Shown: piece after piece, positions 53,532-62,181 of the stretch
How the letters are laid out: each line of letters opens with the position of its first letter
Position numbering within the stretch: position 1 is the stretch's first letter
NCBI GenBank assembly: GCA_041398565.1
Contig: JAWKUN010000005.1
Location: forward strand, 1,054,001 to 1,118,000
Direction of reading: 5' to 3'
Source: DATGPD01 sp041398565
GTDB lineage: Bacteria; Planctomycetota; UBA1135; UBA2386
DNA: 64,000 bases
Notes under the pieces: generated by a model
What the model saw: the letters and a program-made list of their open reading frames with translations, nothing else
Databases searched by the model: none
Told to the model about the DNA's origin: nothing
Position numbers and translations under genes: made by a program

Positions 53532-56500
53532 CTACTGGCGGCGACCGAGGTAGTCGACCGCCGCCCGCACCGGATCGGTCGGCCACGCCTTCACGGTCCC
53601 GTCCTCGCACGCGGTCACCACGTAGGCGCCGTCGTGGGTGAACACGGCGTCGAGGATCGCCGTCGCGCAATGCAGACGCAGCAGCGGCCGCGCCGTGTCG
53701 AGGTCCCATACCCACAGCCGGCCATCGTGCCCGGCCGAGAGCGCTCGCCCGCCGGCGCGCGCCACGTGCACGGCCGCGATCTTGTTGTCGTGCGGCGCGT
53801 GGCCGTCGACGGTCACCGGCGTGATCCCCGTTTCGTTGCACAGCGACAGGCGGCCGAACGAGTAGTCGGCGCTGAGCAGCAGGCCGCTGCCCGAGTCGAT
53901 GACCAGGGCGCCGCCGAAACGGTCGTCTTCGGTCGCGTGTCGCTGCCAGTCGCGGTCGAAGCGCAACAGGTAGTTGTTGACCAGAGATGCCCACAGGTTG
54001 CCGTGGTCGTCGAAACAGACGCCACGCACCTGGTGGATCGGGTTGGTGCGCCAGTCGGCGTGCTCGCTGGACGTGAACACGCGATGGACCACCTCGCCGG
54101 TCCGCCAGTTCCACACCACCAGCCAGCGATCGGCGCAGCCGGCGGCCAACCACGGCTCGACCGGGTGCAGCGCAGCGCTGCGGATCGGCGCGTCGCCGCG
54201 CAGCTCGCGCTGGCGTGTTCCGTGGGCGAGGTCCCAGACAAGGCAGCGACCGTCGCTGCCAGCGCTGATCAGCGCCTCGCCGTCGCCGGTGAAGAGCAGC
54301 GTCTCGACCGCGCCCTCGTGGCCGGCCAGGACGTGACACAGACCGCCGTCCTCGACGTTCCACACCCGCACCCGGCCGTCCTCGGTGGCGGTGGCCAGGA
54401 GGTGGCCGTCGGGCGAGAAGCACACGCGCAGTACCGGTTCGTCGCCGTGATCCAAGGCTCGCGGCGGGCGTCGTTCGTCGAGCCACCACAGGCGGACATC
54501 GCCGTTGCGTGAGCCCGTCGCCAGCAACGGCAGGCTCGGGTGGCTGTCCAGAGTGGTGACCACGTCGTGTCCGCTGAAGAGCTCCGGCAGGTGGCGGCGC
54601 CCGCTCGTGTCCCATCCCGACACGCTGTGCATCTCGGCGGTGAGCAGGCGGCCGCTGTCGCCGAGCCACTGCAAGAAGCGCACGTTGAGCATGCGCTGGC
54701 GGAAGGTGCGCAGTTCGCCCCAGTCCCGGGTCGAGCGGATCACGATGGTGCCGTCGCGGTGGACCGTTGCCAGTAGCTCGCGTGCCGGCAGGAAGGCCGC
54801 CGCACCGACAGTGCGGTGGTGCGTGTGCGGCAGGCGGAGGAACGGAGCGGCGGAGTCGTCGCGCCAGCGCCACAGCGTCGTCTCGCGATCGCTCGGAACG
54901 AGCAGCAGATCACCGGTCGGGTCGAAGCCGCACCAGTTGACCTCCTGGCCGACGGTGCGTACGAACACCGGCCGCCGTTCGGCGACGTCGTACACCTCCA
55001 CTCGGCCACCGTTGTAGGCCAGCACGAGGGCCGCGCGCTGGCCATGCCACTCGGCGTGCAGGACGTCCTCACCGCTGCTCTTGATCGGCCATACCGCACC
55101 GTCATCGGTGTGCAGGTCGGCGATCAGGGCCTGGTCGAACGCGTCCGGGTCGTCCGACGAGCGGTGGCCGAGCACCAGCGCGAAGCGCGCCGACGCGTCG
55201 AGCTGCAGGCGGGCCGGCGCCGCGCCGTCCGGCAGCGGCAGGCGGCGCTCGGAACGGCCGGCCTCGTCGAGCAGGTGCAGCGCGGTGCCGTCGGCGATGA
55301 CCAGCGTGCGGCCGTCGGCCGCGACCGCGGCGCACGCCACGCCGTGACCCGGTTGGCGCAGGATCCCGCTCGGCTGCAGCGAGGGCAGCGACAGCAGCAG
55401 CACCGACCCGTCGCCTGTGCAAGCGAGCAGCGAGTCACCGAAGAACGCCAGGCTGTGAAGCGCGCCGCGGGCGAGAGCGCGCCGGTTGAGCTCGTGCCCG
55501 TCGGCAGCGTCGAGCAGCGTCACCACGCCTTCGCTGTCGCCGAGCGCGAAGCGTCGTCCATCGCGGTCGATGGCCGGGGGCGGATCGTTGGTCATGTGGC
55601 GCGGCGCCATGCGCGGTACGCGGTACGACAGCAGGCAGTGGTCGAGCAACGGCAGCAGCGCCGAGTGCAGGCGCTCGCCCGGGTCGCGCCGGGCGGCGTC
55701 GACCAGCTCGGCCAGAGCCGCCGCTGCCTGTTCGTCGCTGCGTCCGGCGGTGAGCGCACGGTTCAATGCCAGCACCACACGAGCGTCGTCCGCTGCCCGC
55801 TTCAGGGCCAGCGCCAGCACGACGGTGAGCAGCAGCAGCGCGATCAGCCCGATGGTGAGTGTCGGGTGGCGGCGCATGAAGCTGGTGACGCGGGCAGCGA
55901 TGGTGGGGCGCCGGGCGCGCACCGGCTCGCGCCGGCGCACCCGTGCGAGGTCCTCGGCCAGATCGAGAGCGGTGGCGTAGCGGCGGCCCGGGGCGCGGGC
56001 GATCGCGGTCGTCACCACCGCGGCCAGGTCGACGGGGATGGCCGGATTGCGGCTGCGCGGCTCGACCGGCTCTTCGGTCTCGATGGCGCGCGCGAGTCCG
56101 ATCTCGCTGTCGGCCTCGAACGGCAGCCGGTGGGTCAGACACTCGTACAGCGTGACCCCGAGCGAGTAGACGTCGGCGCGGCGGCCGGCCTGTGTGGCGC
56201 GACTGCCGAGCAGCTCCGGAGCCATGTAAGCGAGCGTGCCCATCACGGTGCCGGTGCGGGTGACGGTGTCGCCGGCGGTGACGGAATCGGTGCGTGCGAG
56301 CCCGAAGTCGAGGAGCACCGGTCGATCCTCGGTGATCAGGATGTTGCCCGGCTTGATGTCGCGGTGCACGACACCTGCCTCGTGGGCCTCGTGCAAGGCT
56401 CGGGCAGCGGCCTCGATCCATCCCACCGCTCGGTGCAGGTCCACGCGCGCACGTGGCACCTGGTCGTCGGCGCGGTCGCGGCGGATGCACTCGGCGAGGG

Positions 56501-56972
56501 TCTGGCCGTCCAGGTAGCGCATCGCGAGGTACGGCACGCCGTCGACGGTGTCGGCCTCGAACACGTCGCAGATGCCGGGATGGTCGAGCTGCGACAAGAT
56601 GGCCGCCTCGCGTCGAAAGCGCGCCAAGTGCTCGGCCGACACGAAGTCCGGGTGTGCGGACAGGATCTTCAGCGCCACCTGCCGCTGCAGGCGCGCGTCT
56701 TCCGCCAGGTAGACCACGCCCTGGCCGCCGCGCCCGAGGGTGCGCACGATGCGGTAGGGTCCGAGGTGGCTCGTCTTGTCGTCGGCATCGCGGCGCAGAC
56801 GCTCGAACTCGGCGGTGATCGCCTGCTCGTGGCCGGGGAACCGCTCGAGGTAGTCGCCGAGCGGACGTTCCTGTCCGCGGGCTCGATCGCCGAGAAGCAA
56901 GCTGACGAAGTCGAACAGGTCCGGGTGCGAGTCGCTGCCCCCCGAACCGATCGGCTCAGGCGACCCAGTCAT
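53532..56972 (-). CDS. transmembrane Ser/Thr protein kinase with WD40 propeller
   Basis: A 1146-residue kinase. The Hanks kinase domain is at about 73-345: GRGGQGVV at 80-87, the ATP Lys102, HRDIKPGN at 203-210 with catalytic Asp205, DFG at 222-224 and APE at 251-253; all key residues are present. A membrane helix follows at 371-390 (TLTIGLIALLLLTVVLALAL). From about 450 to the end are WD40-type repeats (for example GHEGAVETLLFTGDGEALIS, GSDGRCLVWDLAHG, SAGHDGRLWVWDLDTAR), forming one or two propellers on the other side of the membrane. Such kinase-WD40 proteins are typical of Planctomycetota. The start overlaps the end of an ECF sigma gene by 17 bases. Confidence 0.9.
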   Translation of the reverse strand: MTGSPEPIGSGGSDSHPDLFDFVSLLLGDRARGQERPLGDYLERFPGHEQAITAEFERLRRDADDKTSHLGPYRIVRTLGRGGQGVVYLAEDARLQRQVALKILSAHPDFVSAEHLARFRREAAILSQLDHPGICDVFEADTVDGVPYLAMRYLDGQTLAECIRRDRADDQVPRARVDLHRAVGWIEAAARALHEAHEAGVVHRDIKPGNILITEDRPVLLDFGLARTDSVTAGDTVTRTGTVMGTLAYMAPELLGSRATQAGRRADVYSLGVTLYECLTHRLPFEADSEIGLARAIETEEPVEPRSRNPAIPVDLAAVVTTAIARAPGRRYATALDLAEDLARVRRREPVRARRPTIAARVTSFMRRHPTLTIGLIALLLLTVVLALALKRAADDARVVLALNRALTAGRSDEQAAAALAELVDAARRDPGERLHSALLPLLDHCLLSYRVPRMAPRHMTNDPPPAIDRDGRRFALGDSEGVVTLLDAADGHELNRRALARGALHSLAFFGDSLLACTGDGSVLLLSLPSLQPSGILRQPGHGVACAAVAADGRTLVIADGTALHLLDEAGRSERRLPLPDGAAPARLQLDASARFALVLGHRSSDDPDAFDQALIADLHTDDGAVWPIKSSGEDVLHAEWHGQRAALVLAYNGGRVEVYDVAERRPVFVRTVGQEVNWCGFDPTGDLLLVPSDRETTLWRWRDDSAAPFLRLPHTHHRTVGAAAFLPARELLATVHRDGTIVIRSTRDWGELRTFRQRMLNVRFLQWLGDSGRLLTAEMHSVSGWDTSGRRHLPELFSGHDVVTTLDSHPSLPLLATGSRNGDVRLWWLDERRPPRALDHGDEPVLRVCFSPDGHLLATATEDGRVRVWNVEDGGLCHVLAGHEGAVETLLFTGDGEALISAGSDGRCLVWDLAHGTRQRELRGDAPIRSAALHPVEPWLAAGCADRWLVVWNWRTGEVVHRVFTSSEHADWRTNPIHQVRGVCFDDHGNLWASLVNNYLLRFDRDWQRHATEDDRFGGALVIDSGSGLLLSADYSFGRLSLCNETGITPVTVDGHAPHDNKIAAVHVARAGGRALSAGHDGRLWVWDLDTARPLLRLHCATAILDAVFTHDGAYVVTACEDGTVKAWPTDPVRAAVDYLGRRQ

Positions 56973-57558
56973 GGCCCAGACCCTCTTCGCCCAGCCGGGC
57001 GCGCAGGCGCTGCCAGCGCTTGACCGCGGCGTCGGTGCTGATGCCGAGCTTGCGTGCCGCGTCGGCGCAGGTCGCGCCCTCGAGCCCGCAGAACGAGATC
57101 AGGTCCTGGTCCTCGGGCGGCAGGCGAGCCAAGCGGTCGAGGAAACGGGCGATGGTCTCGTCGCGCACCAGCCGCTGGGTGAGTCGAGTCACCGACTCGT
57201 GCACACCGTCGAGCGCGAGCAACAAGCTGGTCGCACCGTCGTTGATCTGCACTCGATGCAGTCGGCGGACGCTGCGCACCACTTCGAGCAGCACGATCTT
57301 GGCGATGGCGAAGATCCAGGCGCGGAAGGCTCGCTCGTCGCCGCGGAAGTCGCCGCGCTTGCCGTACGCGCGCAGCCAGGTCTCTTGCATCACGTCGTCG
57401 ACTTCGACCCTCGCACGCACGGTCTGGCCGATGTGGCGCATCGACCACGCGCACAGTGCCGGTGCGATGCACTCGTAGCGTGCCACGAACGTGCGATCCG
57501 GATCGGGCGAGCGCCAATCGGCAGGGTCGGGTTCGGGCGGCTGTGCAGGGTCCACCAT
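56956..57558 (-). CDS. ECF sigma factor linked to a Ser/Thr kinase
   Basis: A 200-residue sigma factor. Region 2 has VDDVMQETWLRAYGKRGDF and FRAWIFAIAKIVLLEVVRS. Region 4 has LPPEDQDLISFCGLEGATCA and the HTH DAARKLGISTDAAVKRWQRL. No zinc anti-sigma gene is present; instead its 3' end overlaps the start of the kinase-WD40 gene. In Planctomycetota such sigma-kinase pairs are thought to be regulated by phosphorylation. The N-terminal 25 residues are Pro/Asp-rich. Start: ATG at 57558. Confidence 0.9.
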   Translation of the reverse strand: MVDPAQPPEPDPADWRSPDPDRTFVARYECIAPALCAWSMRHIGQTVRARVEVDDVMQETWLRAYGKRGDFRGDERAFRAWIFAIAKIVLLEVVRSVRRLHRVQINDGATSLLLALDGVHESVTRLTQRLVRDETIARFLDRLARLPPEDQDLISFCGLEGATCADAARKLGISTDAAVKRWQRLRARLGEEGLGHDWVA

Positions 57559-57706
57559 GCGGACCCCGCATTACAGCGCCCGCAAAGCTCGGCGACAACG
57601 TGATCGCGGCCGGGTCGCCACCAGGAGCTCGGTCGCAGGCGGTGCTGGGGCAGCGGAACGACATCGCCGAGTTCGCGCAGGCGCTGGGGCTCACGGCACT
57701 TGCAGC

Positions 57707-58783
57707 TCAGAACACCCAGACCTTGCCCTGACCGCTGTTCGGGTCGATGCCGACCGCGTAGAGGCGGTTGGTGTTCTCGTCGAAGGTCATGTCGTGGGTG
57801 TCGAGCTGGACCTGGAACGGGGCGCCAGGAATCGCCGCGCCGCTGGGCGGGACCGTCCACGGCCACCAGAAGTAGTAGCGGACGTTGGGATTGCCGGTGA
57901 TGACGAACGAGCCATAGACCAGCACCAGCGTCGTGTTGGCGATCGGGATCGATCCCCAGTAGTTGATGGTCAACGGCCCGAACACCGACGGGAACAGCGT
58001 GGTACGTGTGGGGTTGCACGGGCTGGTGGTGTCGATCAGGTCGAGCCCGTCACCCCAGCGGCAGGCGACGATGCGCGTCGCCGGTGCCAGGCCGATCTTG
58101 CGCATCTGCGCGTGGCCGTTGCCGACGTTCTGCAGCGGTATCGACTGCAGGTCGCACTGCAGCGGCAGTACCGGGTTGGTCACGTCGTACGACTTCAGCT
58201 CGCGCGTGGCCGGGTTGGTCGGCGGCATGCCCAGCTGGTAGAGATGGTTGCCGATCAGCTCCATGCCGTTGCCGTCGTTGGTCGGCGCGAAGTTGTTCCA
58301 TGTCGACGACAGGACCGTGCCGAGAGCGAGCACGTCGTAGACCTCGAGCCCCTCGTTGGTGGCGTTGTAGTAGAGCACGCCGTTGCTGCCGTTCGGCGCG
58401 TAGCGCATGCCGCGGAAGTGGTAGTTGGTGGGTACCGAGGCCACGGTCACCGGCGCCAGCGGATTCGACACGTCGATCATGTTGATGCCGCCACCGCGAT
58501 GAGCGGTGAACAGGCGGCCGCCGTAGTGCCGGGTGTACTCGGCCTCGAACCACTGGTCGCCGAACGGCGGGTTGATGCTGGTCACCAGCGTCGGACTCGA
58601 CGGAATCGACGAGTCGACGACGTGCTGCCAGCCGTCGACTCGGTTCGACACGATCACGTGGGTCGGGCTGATGACGCAAACGCTGCGCGGGTCGTCGCCG
58701 GTTCCCGACGGCAGAGTCAGGATGCCCTGTGCGGACGTGGTCGCGCACAGGAGGAAGAAGAACGTGTAGTGGGAGTGGATCAT
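57707..58783 (-). CDS. secreted LVIVD-type repeat protein
   Basis: A 358-residue exported protein. The ATG at 58783 gives a signal peptide (MIHSHYTFFFLLCATTSA). The body has repeats of the LVIVD/beta-propeller type: NMIDVSNPLAPVTVASVPTN, VYDVLALGTVLSSTW, SYDVTNPVLPLQ and LDLIDTTSPCNPTRTTLFP. These have the D-V/T-S/N-P turn between strands that defines the family. The C-terminal blade ends DTHDMTFDENTNRLYAVGID. There is no catalytic motif. Function unknown; surface or periplasmic. Confidence 0.7.
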   Translation of the reverse strand: MIHSHYTFFFLLCATTSAQGILTLPSGTGDDPRSVCVISPTHVIVSNRVDGWQHVVDSSIPSSPTLVTSINPPFGDQWFEAEYTRHYGGRLFTAHRGGGINMIDVSNPLAPVTVASVPTNYHFRGMRYAPNGSNGVLYYNATNEGLEVYDVLALGTVLSSTWNNFAPTNDGNGMELIGNHLYQLGMPPTNPATRELKSYDVTNPVLPLQCDLQSIPLQNVGNGHAQMRKIGLAPATRIVACRWGDGLDLIDTTSPCNPTRTTLFPSVFGPLTINYWGSIPIANTTLVLVYGSFVITGNPNVRYYFWWPWTVPPSGAAIPGAPFQVQLDTHDMTFDENTNRLYAVGIDPNSGQGKVWVF

Positions 58784-59210
58784 GTTTCGTTGTCCTGTCG
58801 CTTCCACATGACTCAGCGGTACGTCCGGTGGACGGCCGGTCGAGGTTTCTGGACGCGCTACCGAAGGGTTCCGAGGAGATGGCGTTTCGTCGCAGCCCGC
58901 GGCATCGCCTCAGAGGTGCGCGTCGTCGCCGCGCAGCGACAGAGGCTGCAGGCGATTCCTTGCTGGGGCTTTCGGTTCTCGCGAGCTTGCTCGCCGGCAC
59001 CGTGGAGCATCGCGCTGGCTCGTGACTCCGCCAGGGCAGCGTGGTGCGAGGTCGAGTGCCCCGGGGCCGGTCAGCGCGCACGCGGGACGTCGGGTGTGGT
59101 GACCCGGGCGGCCGTTGCACGGCCGAGGGCGGCAGGAGGCCGCGGGTGGCGCGCGCCGCACCGTTGCTCGGTGGGTCAGCGGTGCTCGTTCGCGGGCCGG
59201 CCGCGGGCGG
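58784..59210. other. intergenic region, nothing recognised
   Basis: These 427 bases separate two minus-strand secreted-protein genes and should hold the promoter of the LVIVD gene. I see no gene or repeat beyond small GC-rich palindromes. Confidence 0.4.
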
Positions 59211-59729
59211 CTATTGGAAGCCCATCGCCTGCGAGAACTTGAAGGTCGTCGGTGAGCAGAAGTCGAGCATCAGGCCCTGGACGTAGAGCGGCGGGATCGG
59301 CCACCCCAGCGAGAAGTTCCACCGCGTCATGCCGGCGGAGTTGATGATGCCGGGCACGGCCAGCGGGAACGGGCCGCCGGCCACGAGCGACAGCCACAGG
59401 TTGGTCAAGGGCGTGCCGGCAGCGGGGCCGGCACAGGTGGGGGCGGCCGACGGCAGGAAGGGGAAGTACTGCGGCACGCAACCGAGCGGGCTGATGAGCA
59501 GGAACGTGGCGCTGGCCGTCGGTGCGTCGAGGCTGAAGGCCACGACGTTGGTGCCCGTGGCGCCGGTCGTGACGAACGTCGAGCACGACACCGTGCCGCT
59601 GCCGGTGGGTAGGTAGCCGGGTGGCAGCATCATGGTGAGATCGTTGACACCGGCCACGCCTGTGGTCTGGGCCGGCAGGCCGGAGACGGCGAGGAGGAGG
59701 GCGGCAGACGCGAGGGTCGAGAGTTTCAT
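59211..59729 (-). CDS. small secreted beta-rich protein, unknown function
   Basis: A 172-residue protein. The ATG at 59729 starts a signal peptide (MKLSTLASAALLLAVSGLPA). The mature part is Pro-, Leu- and Gly-rich with strands and two Cys pairs, and resembles the shared C-terminal domain of other secreted proteins here (TFLLISPLGCVPQYFPFLP, then LYVQGLMLDFCSPTTFKFS). It is thus perhaps that domain on its own. Function unknown. Confidence 0.6.
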   Translation of the reverse strand: MKLSTLASAALLLAVSGLPAQTTGVAGVNDLTMMLPPGYLPTGSGTVSCSTFVTTGATGTNVVAFSLDAPTASATFLLISPLGCVPQYFPFLPSAAPTCAGPAAGTPLTNLWLSLVAGGPFPLAVPGIINSAGMTRWNFSLGWPIPPLYVQGLMLDFCSPTTFKFSQAMGFQ

Positions 59730-60284
59730 CGGAGTCGTGGGTGCAGGTGGTTGGGCGGCGCGCTCGGCTCGGCGGGTGAGCTGCGCGGCGCGCGAACGGA
59801 GATGACCGCTCCGGTCGCGGGCTGGACAGAAAGGTGGGGATTCCTGGAGCGCGTCTCCACCGCGGGTGGCGGCGCCGAGACGACCAGGCGGCTCAGATGG
59901 GATGAGCGTGAGAGAGAATCGAGCGTACACGCTCCGAGCCATGTTGCTGGCGATCGCCTTCGCGATCGCGAGCCTTCGGCTTCCATGAGAGGGCCGTGGC
60001 CGTCAAGTAGCTGTCATTCGAGAGATCATCCTCCTCCCGGGCCTCTGGCGCTTGGACCAGAACCACGGCAACGTCGGACCTCGCACGCTTCCATTCGCAC
60101 TCTGTAAGGCTCTGATCGAGCCAGGTGCACTGTGAGATCCGTCCGATCTGGCGCTGCTATCTCAGCGACGACCTCGAGGGTCGAACCGAAAGCGCAGTCG
60201 CCGGATCGGGCGGTGAGTCCTTGGTTGCCGAGGCTCAGGCTGTTGACCAGATCCTCGGTGTGGATTCGGGGAAAGAGCGAAGGG
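59730..60284. other. intergenic region with repeat copy E and IS flank
   Basis: These 555 bases run from the start of a secreted-protein gene to the 3' end of the decayed transposase. They contain repeat copy E and, from about 60100, probably the non-coding end of the IS element. GC is lower around 60000-60150. No gene is seen. Confidence 0.4.
59943..59985 (+). repeat. copy E of the dispersed palindromic repeat (diverged)
   Basis: The hairpin GCGATCGC-CTTC-GCGATCGC-type core is followed by the AGCC-TTC-GGCT hairpin; the order is the same as in the minus-strand reading of copies C and D (GTTGCT, core hairpin, AGCCC-TTC-GGGCT). Several bases differ from the other copies. Confidence 0.55.
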
Positions 60285-61363
60285 TCAGACCGGCGCGCTG
60301 GCGTCAGTCTGGTCCCGTAGTTTGGCCTGGTAGAGTGGGTCGTAGTCAGCGCCCGTCACCCACAGCCTGTGCATCAGCACGGCAAGTTTGCGAGCGACGG
60401 CGGTGATCGCTCTCTTCTTCGCCGACTTGCCACCTCGCGCCGCGATCTGCAGGCCGAAGCGCCGCAGGTCGCAGTCGTTGCCGAACGATCCGAGGATGCG
60501 CTGCGCCCCTGGGTCAGGAGGCGCCTATCCGACCGTCCCCAGCCTTGCTGATTCGCAGCTGAGGAGAACTGTCGCCCGAGGGTGACTGCGCGGGCACAGG
60601 CCGAGCCAGGAGCCCACCTGCCGACTGCTGGCGAACCGCCGGGATCCTCGATCGACAGCACGAACGCAACCGAGATCACCAGGCCGACCCCATCGATCTG
60701 CTGCATGCGTGCGACCTCGAGGTAGTGCTCGGCCGCGAGCCTCGCGAGCAGTTGGTCGTAGGCGCGGATGCCCTTCGCGGGTGATGGATCGTCGCCAGCA
60801 CCGGATCCAGCGCCGGCTTCAGGGTCTCTGGGATCAACGGCGTGACCTTGGCGACGAGCCGTCCGTCGAGGCACTGGGCAACGTCAGCCCGAACGCTTTG
60901 CAGATCCGCGCGTCTGCTGCACCGCCATCGTGCGCATGCGCACCAGCAGGTCGCGGGCACGCGAGGGACAGGTGACTGCGCGACCTCGCCACGGTGGTGC
61001 ACAGAGCCGAGCAACTCCGGCATGCCAGCGCACATGCGCGCCAGCATCTCGGCGTCACGACGGTCGGTCTTCCGCGGATCCTTCGACAGCAGTTCGACCC
61101 GGCGAGGGTTCGCAACCTGAACCTCGTGCCCGAAGTCTACGGATCGCACGCGACATCCAGGGCGACTGCGAGCCAGCCTCGAGGACCACCTTGCAGCCCG
61201 GGTACGCACGAAGCGCGTCGGCGAGGCCTTCGGACGTCGTGGGGAACGAGGCGCGGCCGATCACCTTGCGGTCGGCGAGAGCGCACAGGTGGGTGCGGCG
61301 GTCGCCAACGTCGAGGGCGATGGTCTGCTGGGATGGGGACGCGGACAAGGTAGAGTGAGTCAT
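60285..61363 (-). pseudogene. IS110-family transposase, degenerate
   Basis: The protein can be read only by joining frames. The N-terminus (ATG at 61363) reads QTIALDVGDRRTHLCALADR with the first Asp of the DEDD/RuvC-like domain. A second frame gives VQVANPRRVELLSKDPRKTD then RRDAEMLARM, the IS110 signature. Further frames give ICKAFGLTLPSAS, IPETLKPALDPVLATIHH, MQQIDGVGLVISVAFVLSIE (the transposase-20 domain) and finally AVARKLAVLMHRLWVTGADY before the stop at 60285. I count at least four frameshifts, so no functional transposase is made. The length without indels would be about 350 residues, as in IS110 members. Terminal inverted repeats are not expected for this family and none is seen. 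Confidence 0.8.
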
Positions 61364-61509
61364 GGGTCGGTCGAGCTCCTATTCTGCAGCCGCGATTCGT
61401 CGCGGACTGCGTGAGCCGGCCGGCCCTCTCATCTCATCTCAGTCGTCGGGAGTGCCGCGCCGTCGAACCGCGGCGTTGTCGGCCTGCCACCGCAGAGCAG
61501 GCGTCGGAC

Positions 61510-62181
61510 CTACCTGGTCAGTCGGTAGCCGACGCGGGGAACGGTCAGCAAGTGGCGCGGACTCTTGGGATCGGGCTCGAGCTTCTGGCGGAGCTGGAAG
61601 ACGTGGGTGTCGACGGTGCGCGTGGTCGGGGTGTTCTCGTAGCCCCATACGGCGGCCAGCAGGTCTTCGCGCGTGTGGGTGAGTTCGTGGTGGCGGAGCA
61701 GGTACGACAACAGCTCGGCTTCCTTGGGTAACAGGCGATGCTCGGTGCTGCCTCGTCGTACGATCCGTGCGTCGAGGTCGACTTCCGCTTCGCCGATGCG
61801 CACGGCGCTCGACTGCGAGGCGGCGCGGCGCAAGACCGCGTCGATGCGGGCCGACAGCTCGCTGAGCGCGAACGGCTTGACCAGGTAGTCGTCGGCGCCG
61901 GCCGACAAGCCGCGCACGCGCTGCGCGACCTCGCCGCGCGCCGTCAGCACGACCGTCGGCGTGCCGTCGCCGCGACGGCGCAGGTCGTGCAGCAGGTCGA
62001 GGCCGTCGCCGTCGGGTAGGCGAAGGTCGAGGAGCAGCACGCGGAAGCGGGTGCCGCGCAACATCTCGTCGGCGACGGCCACGCGGTCGGTGGCATCCAC
62101 CAACCAGCCCTGCATCTGCAGATGGTGGACGAGGATCTCGCGGATGCTGGCATCGTCCTCGACCACCAGCGCTCGGTTCAC
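61510..62181 (-). CDS. OmpR-family response regulator
   Basis: A 223-residue response regulator. The receiver domain has Asp9/Asp10 in VVEDD, the phospho-acceptor Asp52 in LLLDLRLPDGDG, Thr80 in LTARG and Lys102 in YLVKPF. The C-terminal winged helix (about 130-223) has EAELLSYLLRHHELTHTRED, LLAAVWGYENTPTTRTVDTH and RTVDTHVFQLRQKLE, then VPRVGYRL, as in OmpR/PhoB proteins. The start is a GTG at 62181, with GGAGGG 4-5 bases upstream, overlapping the kinase stop by 4 nt (GTGA). It pairs with the sensor kinase upstream. Confidence 0.9.
   Translation of the reverse strand: MNRALVVEDDASIREILVHHLQMQGWLVDATDRVAVADEMLRGTRFRVLLLDLRLPDGDGLDLLHDLRRRGDGTPTVVLTARGEVAQRVRGLSAGADDYLVKPFALSELSARIDAVLRRAASQSSAVRIGEAEVDLDARIVRRGSTEHRLLPKEAELLSYLLRHHELTHTREDLLAAVWGYENTPTTRTVDTHVFQLRQKLEPDPKSPRHLLTVPRVGYRLTR

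Noticed and set aside
54816..57023. Long plus-strand frame opposite the kinase
   Set aside because: Antisense of a complete kinase-WD40 gene with all catalytic residues.
57680..57720. A shared GCTGCAAGTGCC-like 12-mer with the long inverted repeat at 11906
   Set aside because: In 64 kb of GC-rich sequence many 12-mers repeat by chance, and no inverted arm is present here.
58879..59025. A 48-codon plus-strand frame in the gap upstream of the LVIVD gene
   Set aside because: Arg/Ala-rich with no motif, ribosome site or context; length is within chance at this GC.
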